Part shown: one piece after another, positions 8,174 to 18,213 of the stretch | Numbering within the stretch: position 1 is the first letter of the stretch | Layout of the letters: each line of letters starts with the position of its first letter | NCBI RefSeq assembly: GCF_004923315.1 | Contig: NZ_CP039651.1 | Location: 62,001 to 126,000 of the forward strand | Direction: 5' to 3' | Length of the DNA: 64,000 nucleotides | From: Azospirillum sp. TSA2s | GTDB lineage: Bacteria; Pseudomonadota; Alphaproteobacteria; Azospirillales; Azospirillaceae | The notes under the pieces: model-generated | Told to the model about the DNA's origin: nothing | Databases searched by the model: none | Seen by the model: only the letters and a program-made list of their open reading frames with translations | Translations under genes and position numbers: made by a program

Positions 8174-9571
8174 ATGGAGAGGGGAACCAAGCGTGTGACG
8201 CCGGCTGCGAATGCCGAGGAGACTTCGGCTGAAGTGCGCGTCCAACAGGCGGCGCCAGCGGTCAATAGCCCGAGGCGGAGTCCTCTCGCTGTCTCCAACT
8301 GGATGCACGGCGATCCCAGCTTCCTGAAGGTCCGCGAGCTGATCGAGGTCTTAGACCCCGATTTGTCGGTGGTGGACCGTAAGCTACTCGATGCTATGCT
8401 GGCCCATGCTTCTGATACGGTGCTGAGCGACGCCGTGACCGGAGAAGCGGCTCCTGGTACCCGCGTCTACTCGGCGCTGGCGACCGACGTTAAGCGGGCG
8501 ATGGGATGGGAAAGTCACAAGAGCAACAGCCGAATTCTGGCCGCTGCGAAGAACCTGCAAAGTTCGGTCATCACCATCGGGTATTTCGCTCCGGGAGATA
8601 ACACCCTCCGGCACAGAAACATCAGCTTGATCACACTCTCTGAGGTCCCGGAGAGTCATGGTGTCATCTACTGGCGCTTCAGCCCAGAGGTCGAAAAGCT
8701 TCTGTCGATGAAGGGTGAGCGATTCCTTGTTCAGCTCAAAGTTCTCGCGAAACTGACGTCGGGTTACAGCCACCGCCTCTATCAACTTCTGTGCGCCAAC
8801 ACTGACCGCGAGACCCTGGCTTGGACCGTCTCTGCTAGCGATCTAAGGCAGGTGTTGAACGCTGCCGCCGAGAGCTACGACAAATGGGCAGCCTTTGAAC
8901 GCCGGGTGCTGAAGGTCGCTGTGGATGAAATCAACGAACACGCTGCATTCAACATCCGCTACGAGTTGGTATTGCAGGAGCGGACCAAGAAGCGCACGCA
9001 CATCCGCTTCATATTCGAAGGACCAGCTTCCGCGTTGCCACCAGCCGAAACCGGCCCGCTCTTGGAGGAGCCCACTGGCCAGCTTGTGTTCGACCTGCCA
9101 GGAGCCACCGAAACGAGCATGCCGCCCCCGTCGGCGTTTGCTGCGAAGCTGGGAATTCGGGTCCGGAGCCGTTATCGGGAACAGTTCCCTGGAGCGCCGA
9201 TTGATGAATTGATCGACCTGTGGGCCACCTGGTGCGTCAGACATCGTGTGAAGGCGGAGCGGCCGCCCAGAGTATTCGAACGCTGGCTGAACAGCCTGTT
9301 TGGAGATCTCGTGTTGGAATCCCGCGAGGGCAATGCTTCGGTCTGGTCAACAGCGTTCAGCCGGGACCTGGATCAGCCGGTATATCGCGTCATGTTCGCG
9401 CTGGGCGGGATGGTTGCCAGGCAACGCCAGCTTTGGCTTGCCCTTGCCAGAAGCAAGTATGCTGACAAGAACCCACGCAAGGGGATGCCGGCGGTGTCGC
9501 TGGACTGTGTTGACTTCCACATCTGGGTTCCGCTCATCAAGGACGAGTTTATGAAAGCCAATCGGGTCTGA
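8174..9571 (+). CDS. Rep_3-family plasmid replication initiator
   Basis: A 465-residue initiator. The Rep_3 signature is visible at residues 190-290: LAKLTSGYSHRLYQLLC, then ASDLRQVLN, then FERRVLKVAVDEINEH, followed by the basic ERTKKRTHIRF. In this family such proteins bind iterons through two winged-helix domains and open the origin. A C-terminal extension of about 150 residues after residue 310 is longer than in classical RepE/Pi proteins and may act in oligomerisation or partner binding. The adjacent inverted iterons make autoregulation and handcuffing-type copy control likely. The ATG at 8174 follows the last half-site by 36 bases. Confidence 0.85.
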   Translation: MERGTKRVTPAANAEETSAEVRVQQAAPAVNSPRRSPLAVSNWMHGDPSFLKVRELIEVLDPDLSVVDRKLLDAMLAHASDTVLSDAVTGEAAPGTRVYSALATDVKRAMGWESHKSNSRILAAAKNLQSSVITIGYFAPGDNTLRHRNISLITLSEVPESHGVIYWRFSPEVEKLLSMKGERFLVQLKVLAKLTSGYSHRLYQLLCANTDRETLAWTVSASDLRQVLNAAAESYDKWAAFERRVLKVAVDEINEHAAFNIRYELVLQERTKKRTHIRFIFEGPASALPPAETGPLLEEPTGQLVFDLPGATETSMPPPSAFAAKLGIRVRSRYREQFPGAPIDELIDLWATWCVRHRVKAERPPRVFERWLNSLFGDLVLESREGNASVWSTAFSRDLDQPVYRVMFALGGMVARQRQLWLALARSKYADKNPRKGMPAVSLDCVDFHIWVPLIKDEFMKANRV

Positions 9572-9662
9572 CCTGACCCCGTTTTGCAGACTGACCTCAC
9601 CTTACTCGATCGGCCACCGGGGAGGCCGCCCAGTGGCTCTCCCCAGTAGGCAGCGCGACTGC

Positions 9663-10301
9663 TTAGCCGTTGGTCTTCGTCGACGTCGAACGTTCAGCCG
9701 CCGGCAGGAAGTCGTTGCGCAAAGCTGCGCATCCATTGCGGCGCTTCTCTTCCAGAGTGTTCATCGGCGGCCCGGCCGTATTGTGGATCACGGTCCACTC
9801 ATCTGCGCTCAAGCGATGGCCGGCGCAGAACTTGGTCCATGCGGAGCGATGCGCGTCGGTCGACCGGCTTACAGGCGGCACCATGGATGATCGGCCCGCT
9901 GAGAGCTTGATCGGCTTGGACGAAGGCGCGGGCAGCGGTTCGCGCTGTATTGTGGTTTTGGCGCTACTCGCCACGGGATCGACCGCGTTCAGCCGAGCTA
10001 GGACACTGTTGACATCCAGGTCGGACCCAGCGGCGCCTGGGGCAGCGCTCAGGTTGACCCCGAGTGGCGCCACCGTGTAGGCCGCGTCCATCGCAATGAC
10101 GTGTTCGTAACCCTCGCCCCGAACGGCCGCGCCTCCCCGTCGGGCTCCGACCCAGCCAACGCGGGCCTCATACCGTGGGGGCGTGGTGTCGGCCACCTGA
10201 TGCGCGGTGGGCGTTACCAAGGGGGTTTGCACGGTTGTCTCCACACAACCTGCGAGTACCGTCCCCGCAAGCAGGACGGATGCGTAGATGGTTAGGCGCA
10301 A
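9663..10301 (-). CDS. putative outer-membrane lipoprotein
   Basis: A 212-residue protein with a type II signal peptide: short basic start, hydrophobic stretch, then the lipobox LAGC with Cys at residue 18. The mature protein is low in recognisable domains. A small conserved-looking segment, KFCAGHRLSADEWTVIHN, lies near residue 157. It is transcribed divergently from traI, sharing the intergenic region with the transfer box at 10376-10414. It could be an accessory of the transfer apparatus, but nothing in the sequence proves it. Confidence 0.6.
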   Translation of the reverse strand: MRLTIYASVLLAGTVLAGCVETTVQTPLVTPTAHQVADTTPPRYEARVGWVGARRGGAAVRGEGYEHVIAMDAAYTVAPLGVNLSAAPGAAGSDLDVNSVLARLNAVDPVASSAKTTIQREPLPAPSSKPIKLSAGRSSMVPPVSRSTDAHRSAWTKFCAGHRLSADEWTVIHNTAGPPMNTLEEKRRNGCAALRNDFLPAAERSTSTKTNG

Positions 10302-10375
10302 GGGAACCTCTCAGTATTGAATCGCCTCGGGAGCGCCCCGAAGAGTAGCGGGGATCGGCAGCTGCGCGCGCTGCC

Positions 10376-10436
10376 GAAAGGCGCTGTTTTTCGGCGTCTT
10401 TCGGTGGCGAGAGACCGGGGGCGACTTTGGTAGAGA
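10376..10436 (+). promoter_or_regulatory. transfer box upstream of traI
   Basis: Inverted repeat 10376-10402 (GAAAGGCGC / GCGTCTTTC), then GGCGAGAGA at 10406-10414 and TAGAGA at 10431. The traI ATG is 8 bases further on. Confidence 0.75.
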
Positions 10437-10443
10437 GATCCCC

Positions 10444-13296
10444 ATGAAGAAGTTGATTTCAGACCTCTCCGACAGAGCGCTTCGCTGGGCCTTTCCCGGC
10501 TACTACGCCAATGCACCGCTCGCGTCGAAGCCGGAAATCGACGTCGACGAGGAAGTGCCACGCTATCCTCCTTACGAGAAGGGACTCCCCGTCTACAGCA
10601 CCGAGCGCCTCATGCGCCGGCAACCGGAGATGCTCATCAAGATCCGGCAGACGTTTTCATTTCCGGACGAGGACTACAACCGAATAATCCTGCCGGTAAT
10701 TGAGCGCTTCGCCTCGTATATTCACCTTCTGCCATCCTCGGAGCACCATCATCACAAAGGGGCTGGTGGTGCGTTCCGGCATGGGCTCGAGGTGGCGTTC
10801 TCCGCAGGCCGCTCCAGCGGCGCACACATTTTCATGCCGGAGGGCACCCCCCTCGAACGCAAGCGCGTGGAAATCCGCTGGCAGGCAGCGATCTTCTTTG
10901 CCGGCCTCCTCCACGACGTCGGCAAGCCGGTCACGGATGTCGAGGTGGTCAATGCCGACGGCTCGCTCATGTGGAGCCCTTACTCGGAGACGATCAGCGA
11001 GTGGGCCAATAAGCATGGCATTGAACGCTACTTCCTGCGTTGGAAGCGCAACCGGGGCAATGAACACCGCATCCTGGGGGGCTCCATCGCCCAAAGTCTG
11101 ATTCCCAAGCATGTGGTTCACTGGCTTAACGAAGGGGGCTCTGACATAAACCAGACTCTGAACCTCTATCTGTCGGGTTCGGAAAAGCTCAAGCACCTCC
11201 TCGTAGATCTTGTCACCAAGGCGGACTCCGCCAGTGTCGAGCGCGACCTCGTCGCCACCGGCCATGGGAAGATCCGCGATCCGGGGTTCGGTGTTCCCGT
11301 CGAGCAATTTGTGCTCGATGCCATGCGGCGCCTTCTAGCCGACGGCACATGGAAGATCAACGAACCGGGCGCGCGGGTCTGGGTGGTTTCCGATGGCGTG
11401 ACGGACGGCGTGTTCGTGGTCTGGAAGAAGGCGGTCGAAGACATCATCGAGCTGCTGCAAACCGACCGTATCCAGGGAATTCCGCGAAATCCTGATACGC
11501 TTGCCGACGTAATGATCGAGCGTGATCTGGCGGTGTCAAAGAAGCTTGGGAACCAGGTGTACCGGTACTGGCCGGTTTGTCCGGACGTGCTGACCAACAA
11601 CGGCAGCCCGGTGAGGTTGCTGATGCTGCGCCTTCAAGCTCCTTCGCTCCTATTCGCCGAACCCCCACCTTACGTCGGCGCTCAGATTGACCCGGCGCCA
11701 GCACCATCCCAACCGGCGGGGACGGCAGGATTGCCTCCAAGTATGCCTGCCACGGCCGCGCAGGCTCCAGTCCCGCGCTCTCCAGCTCAGGTTTCGCCGG
11801 CAGCACCGAAGGCTCCGTCCGCATCGGGCGTCCACTGCGCCACATGTGGTGTTGTGCAACCTCACCCCGTTCCTGTGGGTACCGCCTGGACCTGCGCAGA
11901 CTGTGGGGGCGTCCACAACGCGCCTCCCGCATCAACTGCCCAAGCAGCTGTGCCCGCCGCCTCTGTAATCCAACCAGCCCAAGGACCTGTCGCCTCGAAC
12001 ATCACGGTGAGCAAACCCAATGTGCAGGCGCAAGGCGGGAAGGTTAACGTCCCTAGCGTGACGGTCAAAAAGCCTGAGGGAGGTGTGCTCCCAAAAAGTG
12101 CGCCCAAGGTGACAACCGGCAAGGCACCACTCCAGCCCGGCATTCGCAGGTCGCCTCAGGACGATGGGTTCTGGCACACGACCGAGCACGAAGAGGCTTC
12201 GCTTAGACCGAGAGCCGGTACAGCGGAGGCGGTGAACGATGCCGAGCCTCCCTCTCCACCTGCTACGCCCCCCGCGACGAACGCCAAAACCGCGGCCGTG
12301 GCGTCTGCTGCGCGTAGCGAGCTGCTCGGCATGGGCCAAGCTGGTCGACTTCTGGTCGCGATGGCCGAGGATATCGCCGGCGGCCGATCAAACTGGGGAG
12401 AATGCCTCGTGCAGCTTGATGAGCACCTGATGGCGAAGATGCCTGAAGGGTTTGTCCCCTATCGACGATTTGCACGAACGGATGGCGAGCCTGATGCCCA
12501 GCCTATCGAATTGGCAACCCTGCTAAGAGACGCGGGATGGATCGTCAAAGAACATCGGGATGCCGTTACGTCGATGCGGGTGATCGCCGGCATCCGAGGC
12601 GTGGTGATCCGGAGGGACATTGCTGCACTGGTGGAGGCCGTTGCTGGCGATGGGAGCCGTCCTGACCCTCAGCAACAGGCTGAACTAGAGGTTGGACCCT
12701 CACGGCAGAGCACCAAGCCCGAACAGAGCACTCCGCGTCCAACGCAGACGACGGGCAGGTCGTCAAACCGTGAACTTGCTGGAACCGCGGGCGTGGCCAT
12801 CCAGCAGGGCACCGTTGCACTGGCGGAGGCCGTCGCCGGCGATGGGCGCCGTCCTGTCATCAAGCAACAGCCTCAAACGGCGGCTCAATCATCCCTGCAC
12901 GGTAATAAGCCCGAACGGAGCGCTCTGCGTCCAATGCAGACGACGCGCGGATCGCCAGACATTGAAGCTAGCAGCGAACCCGTCGTCGCGCGTAGTCAAG
13001 CCAATCCATCGCTCTCCCATAAAGTCGAAGAACATAAGAAGTCATCAGCAAGGGGTGAGGACAGAATTGCAAAGATTGCCGCCGAGTTCCTTTCGTGGTG
13101 CCGATCAACGCCATCGCCGGATCAGATAATTGATCATGGAGATTGGCGAATAGTGCCGTTTCCGGTGCTTGAGGCTGCTGCTAAAAAGCGGAAGGTTGGT
13201 ATTGGCAACTTCCGGCCCGCTTTCGAAAGCCTAGCGGGGGTACAGCGCACCGACAATGACTACATGATTACAACTCAGGAGCCGAACGGTGGTTGA
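10444..13296 (+). CDS. traI: MOBH-family conjugative relaxase TraI
   Basis: A 950-residue relaxase of the MOBH class (TraI_2 family), which nicks oriT and leads the strand into the recipient. The histidine-rich motif HHHHKGAGGAFRHGLE is at residues 101-116 and the HD motif LLHDVGKP at 155-162; together they form the metal site. The C-terminal 90 residues (FLSWCRSTPSPDQIIDHGDWRIVPF onward) match the small C-terminal TraI_2 domain. Between residues 410 and 850 is a long Pro/Ala/Gln-rich linker holding two CxxC pairs (HCATCG and WTCADCG) and two similar blocks around residues 720 and 785. A strong transfer box lies upstream, and the end overlaps traD by 8 bases. Confidence 0.9.
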   Translation: MKKLISDLSDRALRWAFPGYYANAPLASKPEIDVDEEVPRYPPYEKGLPVYSTERLMRRQPEMLIKIRQTFSFPDEDYNRIILPVIERFASYIHLLPSSEHHHHKGAGGAFRHGLEVAFSAGRSSGAHIFMPEGTPLERKRVEIRWQAAIFFAGLLHDVGKPVTDVEVVNADGSLMWSPYSETISEWANKHGIERYFLRWKRNRGNEHRILGGSIAQSLIPKHVVHWLNEGGSDINQTLNLYLSGSEKLKHLLVDLVTKADSASVERDLVATGHGKIRDPGFGVPVEQFVLDAMRRLLADGTWKINEPGARVWVVSDGVTDGVFVVWKKAVEDIIELLQTDRIQGIPRNPDTLADVMIERDLAVSKKLGNQVYRYWPVCPDVLTNNGSPVRLLMLRLQAPSLLFAEPPPYVGAQIDPAPAPSQPAGTAGLPPSMPATAAQAPVPRSPAQVSPAAPKAPSASGVHCATCGVVQPHPVPVGTAWTCADCGGVHNAPPASTAQAAVPAASVIQPAQGPVASNITVSKPNVQAQGGKVNVPSVTVKKPEGGVLPKSAPKVTTGKAPLQPGIRRSPQDDGFWHTTEHEEASLRPRAGTAEAVNDAEPPSPPATPPATNAKTAAVASAARSELLGMGQAGRLLVAMAEDIAGGRSNWGECLVQLDEHLMAKMPEGFVPYRRFARTDGEPDAQPIELATLLRDAGWIVKEHRDAVTSMRVIAGIRGVVIRRDIAALVEAVAGDGSRPDPQQQAELEVGPSRQSTKPEQSTPRPTQTTGRSSNRELAGTAGVAIQQGTVALAEAVAGDGRRPVIKQQPQTAAQSSLHGNKPERSALRPMQTTRGSPDIEASSEPVVARSQANPSLSHKVEEHKKSSARGEDRIAKIAAEFLSWCRSTPSPDQIIDHGDWRIVPFPVLEAAAKKRKVGIGNFRPAFESLAGVQRTDNDYMITTQEPNGG

Positions 13297-15085
13297 GACC
13301 TATGAAATGCCGTGGCGCCCAAACTTCGAATTGGCTGCGGCTGCTGGGTGGGGAACAAGCGCGGCCCTATGCATGACCATTGGGGCTGCTTCCGGTCTTC
13401 CGCTCTCCCCCTTTGCCTGGATGGCAGCACTCGGTGGAGGAATGGGCGTGCACCGTGCTTACCAAGCGTGGCGCCATCACCAAAGGAAGGCCCGTCTTGC
13501 TGGAAAGCGTCTCAAGTTCGCGTCGATCAAGGAACTGCAGGCGCGCATGAAGCCCGGAGCCATCTGGCTGGGCAACGGTTTTGAATGGGATCAGCCGCAC
13601 ACGCAGCTGTGCTACGAGATCCTCAAGCGCGACAAATCGAAGATCTTGCCGAAGGTCGAGCAGATGGGGGCGCCGTGGATCCACGGCGTCTCCATGTCCG
13701 AGGAAGACCTGCAGCTTCCGATCAACGATACGAAGGGACACCTTCTGGTCGTTGGAACGACAGGCTCGGGCAAAACCCGGCTGTTCGACTTGCTCGTCAC
13801 ACAAGCAATCTTGCGCGGTGAATCGGTCATTATCATCGATCCCAAGGGTGATCGGGAACTGCGCGAGAACGCGCAGCGCGCCTGCGCGGCATTGGGGAAA
13901 CCGGAGAAATTTGTCTGGTTCCATCCGGGCTTTCCCGAAAAAAGCGCTCGCATCGACCCGATGAAGAACTTCTCGCGCGCCACCGAGCTGGCGAGCCGCA
14001 TCGCCAACCTGCTCCCCGGCGAGGGGCCGGCCGATCCCTTCAAGTCCTATGCGCAAATGGCGCTGAACAATGTCGTCCAGGGGCTGGTGCTTACCGGGCG
14101 CCAGCCGAACCTTGTTAATATACGGTCTCACCTGGAAGGTGGTCTGGATGATCTGGTCATCAGATCCGTTTCGATCTGGTGCGAGAAGCAGGTCGAAATG
14201 TGGGAGGATGAGGCAAAGCCGTTCCTGAACAACGCGAAGGGCAAGGACGGTAAGGCCCTCGCCCTAATCAGATATTATCGCGAGAAGGTCCACCACCGTG
14301 CGCCGAATACAGACCTCGAAGGCCTGCTCAGCATGTTTGAGCACGATAGAACGCACTTCGGCAAAATGATTGCCTCTCTCCTTCCTTTGCTCGGGCAACT
14401 CACATCCGGTCACATGGGCGGGTTGCTGTCGCCAAATCGGAACAATGATTTTGATGAGCGTCCGATCGTAGATATGGCGAGCGTCATCAACCTGGGACAA
14501 GTCTGCTACATCGGCTTGGATAGCTTGACCGATGCGATGGTGGGCTCGGCAATCGGGTCGATCTTGCTCGCCGACCTCGCCAGTGTCGCCGGCGACCGCT
14601 ACAACTACGGTGTCAACAACACTCCGGTGAACATCTTCGTCGATGAAGCGGCCGAGGTGGTGAACGACCCGCTCATCCAGATCCTGAACAAAGGCCGCGG
14701 TGCCGAGCTCCGGCTACTCATCGCCACGCAGACCTTTGCTGACTTTGTGACACGGCTGGGCTCCGAACCCAAGGCCCGCCAGGTGCTCGGCAACGTGAAC
14801 AACCTGATCTCCCTGCGCGTCACCGATAACGAAACCCAGACCTACATCACCGATGGTCTGCCGACTGTCCGGGTGAAATACGTCATGACCACACAAGGGT
14901 CATCGATCGGAACCGGCGGTCACGAAACCATGCAGTTTGGCGGCAACGCTGGCGAACGCCTTATGGAGGAGGAAGCGGAGTTGTTCACCCCGGCTCTGCT
15001 GGGGCAGCTCCCGAACCTGGAGTTCGTCGCCAAGGTCTCAGGCGGGCGCCTGCTCAAGGGCCGCCTACCGATTCTCAAGGAGTAG
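13289..15085 (+). CDS. traD: type IV coupling protein TraD
   Basis: A 598-residue coupling ATPase that should link the TraI-DNA complex to the secretion channel at the inner membrane. A hydrophobic N-terminal region (residues about 20-50) gives membrane anchoring. Walker A is GTTGSGKT (residues 156-163) and Walker B is VNIFVDEAAE (about 448-457), followed by a conserved GRGAELRLLIATQT segment. It follows traI with an 8-bp overlap, the usual MOBH arrangement (SXT, IncA/C). The GTG at 13289 is taken as the start; ATG at 13307 is possible. Confidence 0.9.
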   Translation: MVETYEMPWRPNFELAAAAGWGTSAALCMTIGAASGLPLSPFAWMAALGGGMGVHRAYQAWRHHQRKARLAGKRLKFASIKELQARMKPGAIWLGNGFEWDQPHTQLCYEILKRDKSKILPKVEQMGAPWIHGVSMSEEDLQLPINDTKGHLLVVGTTGSGKTRLFDLLVTQAILRGESVIIIDPKGDRELRENAQRACAALGKPEKFVWFHPGFPEKSARIDPMKNFSRATELASRIANLLPGEGPADPFKSYAQMALNNVVQGLVLTGRQPNLVNIRSHLEGGLDDLVIRSVSIWCEKQVEMWEDEAKPFLNNAKGKDGKALALIRYYREKVHHRAPNTDLEGLLSMFEHDRTHFGKMIASLLPLLGQLTSGHMGGLLSPNRNNDFDERPIVDMASVINLGQVCYIGLDSLTDAMVGSAIGSILLADLASVAGDRYNYGVNNTPVNIFVDEAAEVVNDPLIQILNKGRGAELRLLIATQTFADFVTRLGSEPKARQVLGNVNNLISLRVTDNETQTYITDGLPTVRVKYVMTTQGSSIGTGGHETMQFGGNAGERLMEEEAELFTPALLGQLPNLEFVAKVSGGRLLKGRLPILKE

Positions 15086-15093
15086 CTGGCGCG

Positions 15094-15663
15094 ATGATTG
15101 CCATGGAAAGCGCCATGACGATCGGGCTGACATGCCCGTCATCCGATGATCCATGCGAGATGCTTCGTACCTTTCGCGCTGACCGCAAGCGGATCATGGC
15201 CGTCATTCGGCGGCTTGAGATGGATTGGCCTTGCAGCGCGGAGATACAGCGGCGGATGGCCGAGTACATCACGGACGCCTTTACGGCGCCCCCGCTCAAG
15301 CGGGGCGGCGCGCCGCTTCCGTTGCTGCACCGTGCTCTGGACAGGGCCTACGATGCCTACGACGCGGCCATGCTTCAGCGTGATGACCTGCGCCTTCTCG
15401 CATTCACCGACGCCGCATTTTCAGAAGTTGGGCGGGTGCTCGCTGGGATCACTGTGACGGACAGCGGCGACCGGACGTGGGCTCCTAGTCGGGGGGCTCC
15501 ATTGCTGCTCTGGCTAGGCTCAGCCCAGCGGGACGTGGCGCGTTATACCCTACGCTCCGGCGAACGCACCCAAACGGCGGCAAAGATCACCGCGGCCGTT
15601 GCCGACTTCGCCCTGACGGCGACGCACCGCGACATCCTCAAGGAGGCCAGCCATGGCGGCTGA
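15094..15663 (+). CDS. hypothetical protein between traD and DUF4400 gene
   Basis: A 189-residue protein with no signal peptide or clear membrane segment, 8 bases after traD and overlapping the next gene by 11 bases. SXT and IncA/C elements carry an unnamed ORF at the same place between traD and the DUF4400 gene, so it is probably a transfer accessory. I see no motif. ATG starts at 15094, 15103 and 15115 are all possible. Confidence 0.6.
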   Translation: MIAMESAMTIGLTCPSSDDPCEMLRTFRADRKRIMAVIRRLEMDWPCSAEIQRRMAEYITDAFTAPPLKRGGAPLPLLHRALDRAYDAYDAAMLQRDDLRLLAFTDAAFSEVGRVLAGITVTDSGDRTWAPSRGAPLLLWLGSAQRDVARYTLRSGERTQTAAKITAAVADFALTATHRDILKEASHGG

Positions 15664-16312
15664 ATCACAGAACACCACCTGGGCACGCTGGCTGCTCTGG
15701 CTTATCCTTGGCGAGTTCGTGATGATCGCCGTGCTGACACCGATGCTGGGACGGGACGCTCTGGACTGGCTAACGCGTGTGGAGCGGCAGTGGTCCCTCG
15801 CTGAACTTGGCCTCAATGCGACGCTGTGGATCGAGAAGAGCGGCTTCGATGCCTATGCGACTATCTTCCGTGACACCGGGGTCGAGCGAAATGTCTACGA
15901 ATTCTTCCTGCCGACGCAGGACAAGATTGTGGAGAGCCGGGGCTTGGAAGCGCTTGGGGCGAACCTCTACTTCCCGATGATCAAGGCCGGGTTGGATGCT
16001 GTGTTCGGATCGCTGCAGCGGCTGTTCGTCCGGCTTGCGGCCGTGATGCTGTGGCTCCCCGTGGTGCCGCTGTTCCTGGTTCCGGCGGTCCTAGACGGCA
16101 TGATGAGCTGGCGGCGCAAGCAGTTCACGTTCGATTACCCCTCGCCGCTGGTGCACGGCTATGCGGCGGCGACGGCAAAGTGGCTGCTGGTCGGCTTGCC
16201 TATGGCGCTCCTCCTACCGGTGCCGATCCCGCCCCTGCTGGCGCCGTTCTTCTTCATCGCTGTAAGTCTATTGCTGATGTTGGTGGCGTCACACACGATG
16301 AAGCGCATCTGA
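15653..16312 (+). CDS. DUF4400-like integral membrane transfer protein
   Basis: A 219-residue membrane protein with an N-terminal hydrophobic helix (WLLWLILGEFVMIAVL), a pair near residue 125 (AAVMLWLPVVPLFLVPAVL) and a C-terminal hydrophobic hairpin (residues about 180-212). Length, topology and position after traI-traD match the DUF4400 proteins (called TraJ in IncA/C, s091 in SXT). The adjacent hairpin at 16355-16380 may end this operon. Confidence 0.7.
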   Translation: MAAESQNTTWARWLLWLILGEFVMIAVLTPMLGRDALDWLTRVERQWSLAELGLNATLWIEKSGFDAYATIFRDTGVERNVYEFFLPTQDKIVESRGLEALGANLYFPMIKAGLDAVFGSLQRLFVRLAAVMLWLPVVPLFLVPAVLDGMMSWRRKQFTFDYPSPLVHGYAAATAKWLLVGLPMALLLPVPIPPLLAPFFFIAVSLLLMLVASHTMKRI

Positions 16313-16354
16313 CCGCGTCCGAGCTTCGCAGCTGGCGCGATGGGTTGAGTGGCT

Positions 16355-16377
16355 GGGCCGGAGCTTGTCTCCGGCCC
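16355..16377 (+). terminator. hairpin after the traI-traD operon
   Basis: GGGCCGGAG, loop CTTGT, CTCCGGCCC, followed by ATTG. A 9-bp perfect GC-rich stem without a long T run. Confidence 0.5.
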
Positions 16378-16512
16378 ATTGTCATTGGCGGAGCCGCAGG
16401 TGTCAGTGCCGGTTGGATACTCCCCGGAAAGGGCGGCTGAAAATTCCCCAGGCTAACGCAACGGCAGGGCTCCGGGGCGTACGCCCCGGAGCCCTGCGGC
16501 CGCCCGTCGCCC

Positions 16513-17829
16513 ATGATCACCCTCCGAGGCGGAGGGAGGGCGCAGGTGGTCAGACTTGGGGAACTCGTCATGATTCTCGATCTCGCCCGCGAGGGCCTGT
16601 CGGTGTCGGCGATCGCACGCCGCACCGGCCTGGATCGCAAGACCATCCGCAAATACATCGCCCGCGGATTGGAGGCGCCCGCCTACACCCCTCGGCCAGC
16701 TCGGCCGACGCTGCTCACACCCTTCGAGCCCTATCTGCGGGAGCGCCTGCAGGCCTTTCCTGATCTCAGCGCCCGCCGCCTGCTGCGGGAACTCAAGGAG
16801 CGCGGTTACACCGGCGGCTATACCATCCTGAAAGCCGTGGTTCGCGCCATTCGTCCCGCCCCATCACCGTCCTTCGAGCGTCGTTTCGAGACGCCGCCCG
16901 GCAAGCAGGCCCAGGTCGATTTCGCCTTCTTCAAGACGACCTTCACCGACGAGCCCGAGGTGGAGCGGATCGTCTGGCTGTTCTCCATGGTGCTCGGCCA
17001 CAGCCGCATGATGTGGGCCCGCTTCGTCGCCCGCCAGGACCTGCAAACCGTGCTCCGCTGCCACATCGCCGCCTTCGACAGCTTCGGCGGTGTGCCGGAA
17101 CAAATCCTCTACGACCGCATGAAAACCGCCGTGCTGGGCGAGATCGAGGACCCCGATCAACCGGCCCAAGGCATCGCCTACAATCCCAAGCTCCTCTCCC
17201 TGGCCAGCCACTACGGCTTCCTGCCGAAGGCCTGCAAGCCGTACCGCGCCAAGACCAAGGGCAAAGTCGAACGGCCCTTCCGCTACGTGCGCGAGGACTT
17301 CTTCCTGGCCCGCAGCTTCCGCAATCTCGAGGACCTGAACATCCAGTTCACCCAGTGGCTGGATCAGCTCGCAAACCGCCGTCGGCACGCCACCACCCAG
17401 CGCATCGTCGCCGAGCATTTCGCCGAGGAGCGCTCCCACCTCAAGCCGCTGCCGGCCGGCCCCTTCAACAGCGTGCTGGCCCTGGAGCGCCGTGTCACCC
17501 GAGACGGCATGGTGTCGGTCGGCGGCAACCTCTACTCCGTGCCGGATTGCACCCCCCGGCGGACGGTGGAGGTGCAGGTCACCGCCGGCACCGTCACCAT
17601 CCTGGAGGACGGCATCGCCGTCGCATCCCACCCGGCGCTGGAAGGACGAGGCCAGCGGCGCATTGCCACCGGACACCGGACCCAGCCTCCACCGCCCAAC
17701 AGCCAGACGCCCAGGGAGGTCGCCACGCCCCCGGCACCTCCGCTGCAGGGCGGCACCGTCACGCCCCGCTCGCTGGCCATCTACGACACCATCGGCCGCC
17801 ACTTGGCCAACCAGCCGGGGAGCCCGTGA
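16513..17829 (+). CDS. istA: IS21-family transposase IstA
   Basis: A 438-residue DDE transposase. An N-terminal helix-turn-helix (LSVSAIARRTGLDRKTIRKYI) is followed by the rve core, with Asp in QAQVDFAF, Asp in ILYDRMKTAV and Glu in TKGKVERPF. A C-terminal beta domain (DGMVSVGGNLYSVP) completes the family pattern. It overlaps istB by one base (TGATG). The start at 16513 or at the ATG at 16570 is uncertain. It appears intact, but its partner istB is disrupted, so the IS is probably not autonomous. Confidence 0.9.
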   Translation: MITLRGGGRAQVVRLGELVMILDLAREGLSVSAIARRTGLDRKTIRKYIARGLEAPAYTPRPARPTLLTPFEPYLRERLQAFPDLSARRLLRELKERGYTGGYTILKAVVRAIRPAPSPSFERRFETPPGKQAQVDFAFFKTTFTDEPEVERIVWLFSMVLGHSRMMWARFVARQDLQTVLRCHIAAFDSFGGVPEQILYDRMKTAVLGEIEDPDQPAQGIAYNPKLLSLASHYGFLPKACKPYRAKTKGKVERPFRYVREDFFLARSFRNLEDLNIQFTQWLDQLANRRRHATTQRIVAEHFAEERSHLKPLPAGPFNSVLALERRVTRDGMVSVGGNLYSVPDCTPRRTVEVQVTAGTVTILEDGIAVASHPALEGRGQRRIATGHRTQPPPPNSQTPREVATPPAPPLQGGTVTPRSLAIYDTIGRHLANQPGSP

Positions 17830-18197
17830 TGAGCACCACGCCGTTGGAAGCCGGCCCCGCCACCCTCGACCGCATTCGCCAATATCTGGTTGGGCTGAAG
17901 ATGCCGCGTGCTCTGGAAGCGCTGGAGCACATCCTGCGCCGGCTGGAACGTGGCGAACTCTCCGCTCTGGAGGCCATCGACGCCCTGCTGGGCGAGGAAC
18001 TGACGTTGCGCGAGGGGCGCCGCATCAAGGCAGCCCTGAAGATGGGCCGGCTTCTCTCCATCAAGACGCTCACCGGCTTCGACTTCTCCTTCCAGCCTTC
18101 GCTCGACCGCGACAGGATCATGACCTTGGCGCAGCTCGACTTCGTCGACCGGCACGAGGTGGTCCATTTCCTCGGCCAGCCCGTTCCCGCGTCATGA
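17829..18197 (+). pseudogene. istB: istB 5' part, cut by insertion
   Basis: Codes for the N-terminal 117 residues of the IstB helper ATPase, up to HFLGQ at the start of the P-loop. The frame then runs into the inserted element and stops at 18197. The continuation, PGCGKTHLALALG, is at 20735-21256. Joining the two parts across the CC dinucleotide restores an uninterrupted 290-residue IstB. Confidence 0.9.
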
Positions 18198-18213
18198 TGC
18201 CCACCTCGCTACG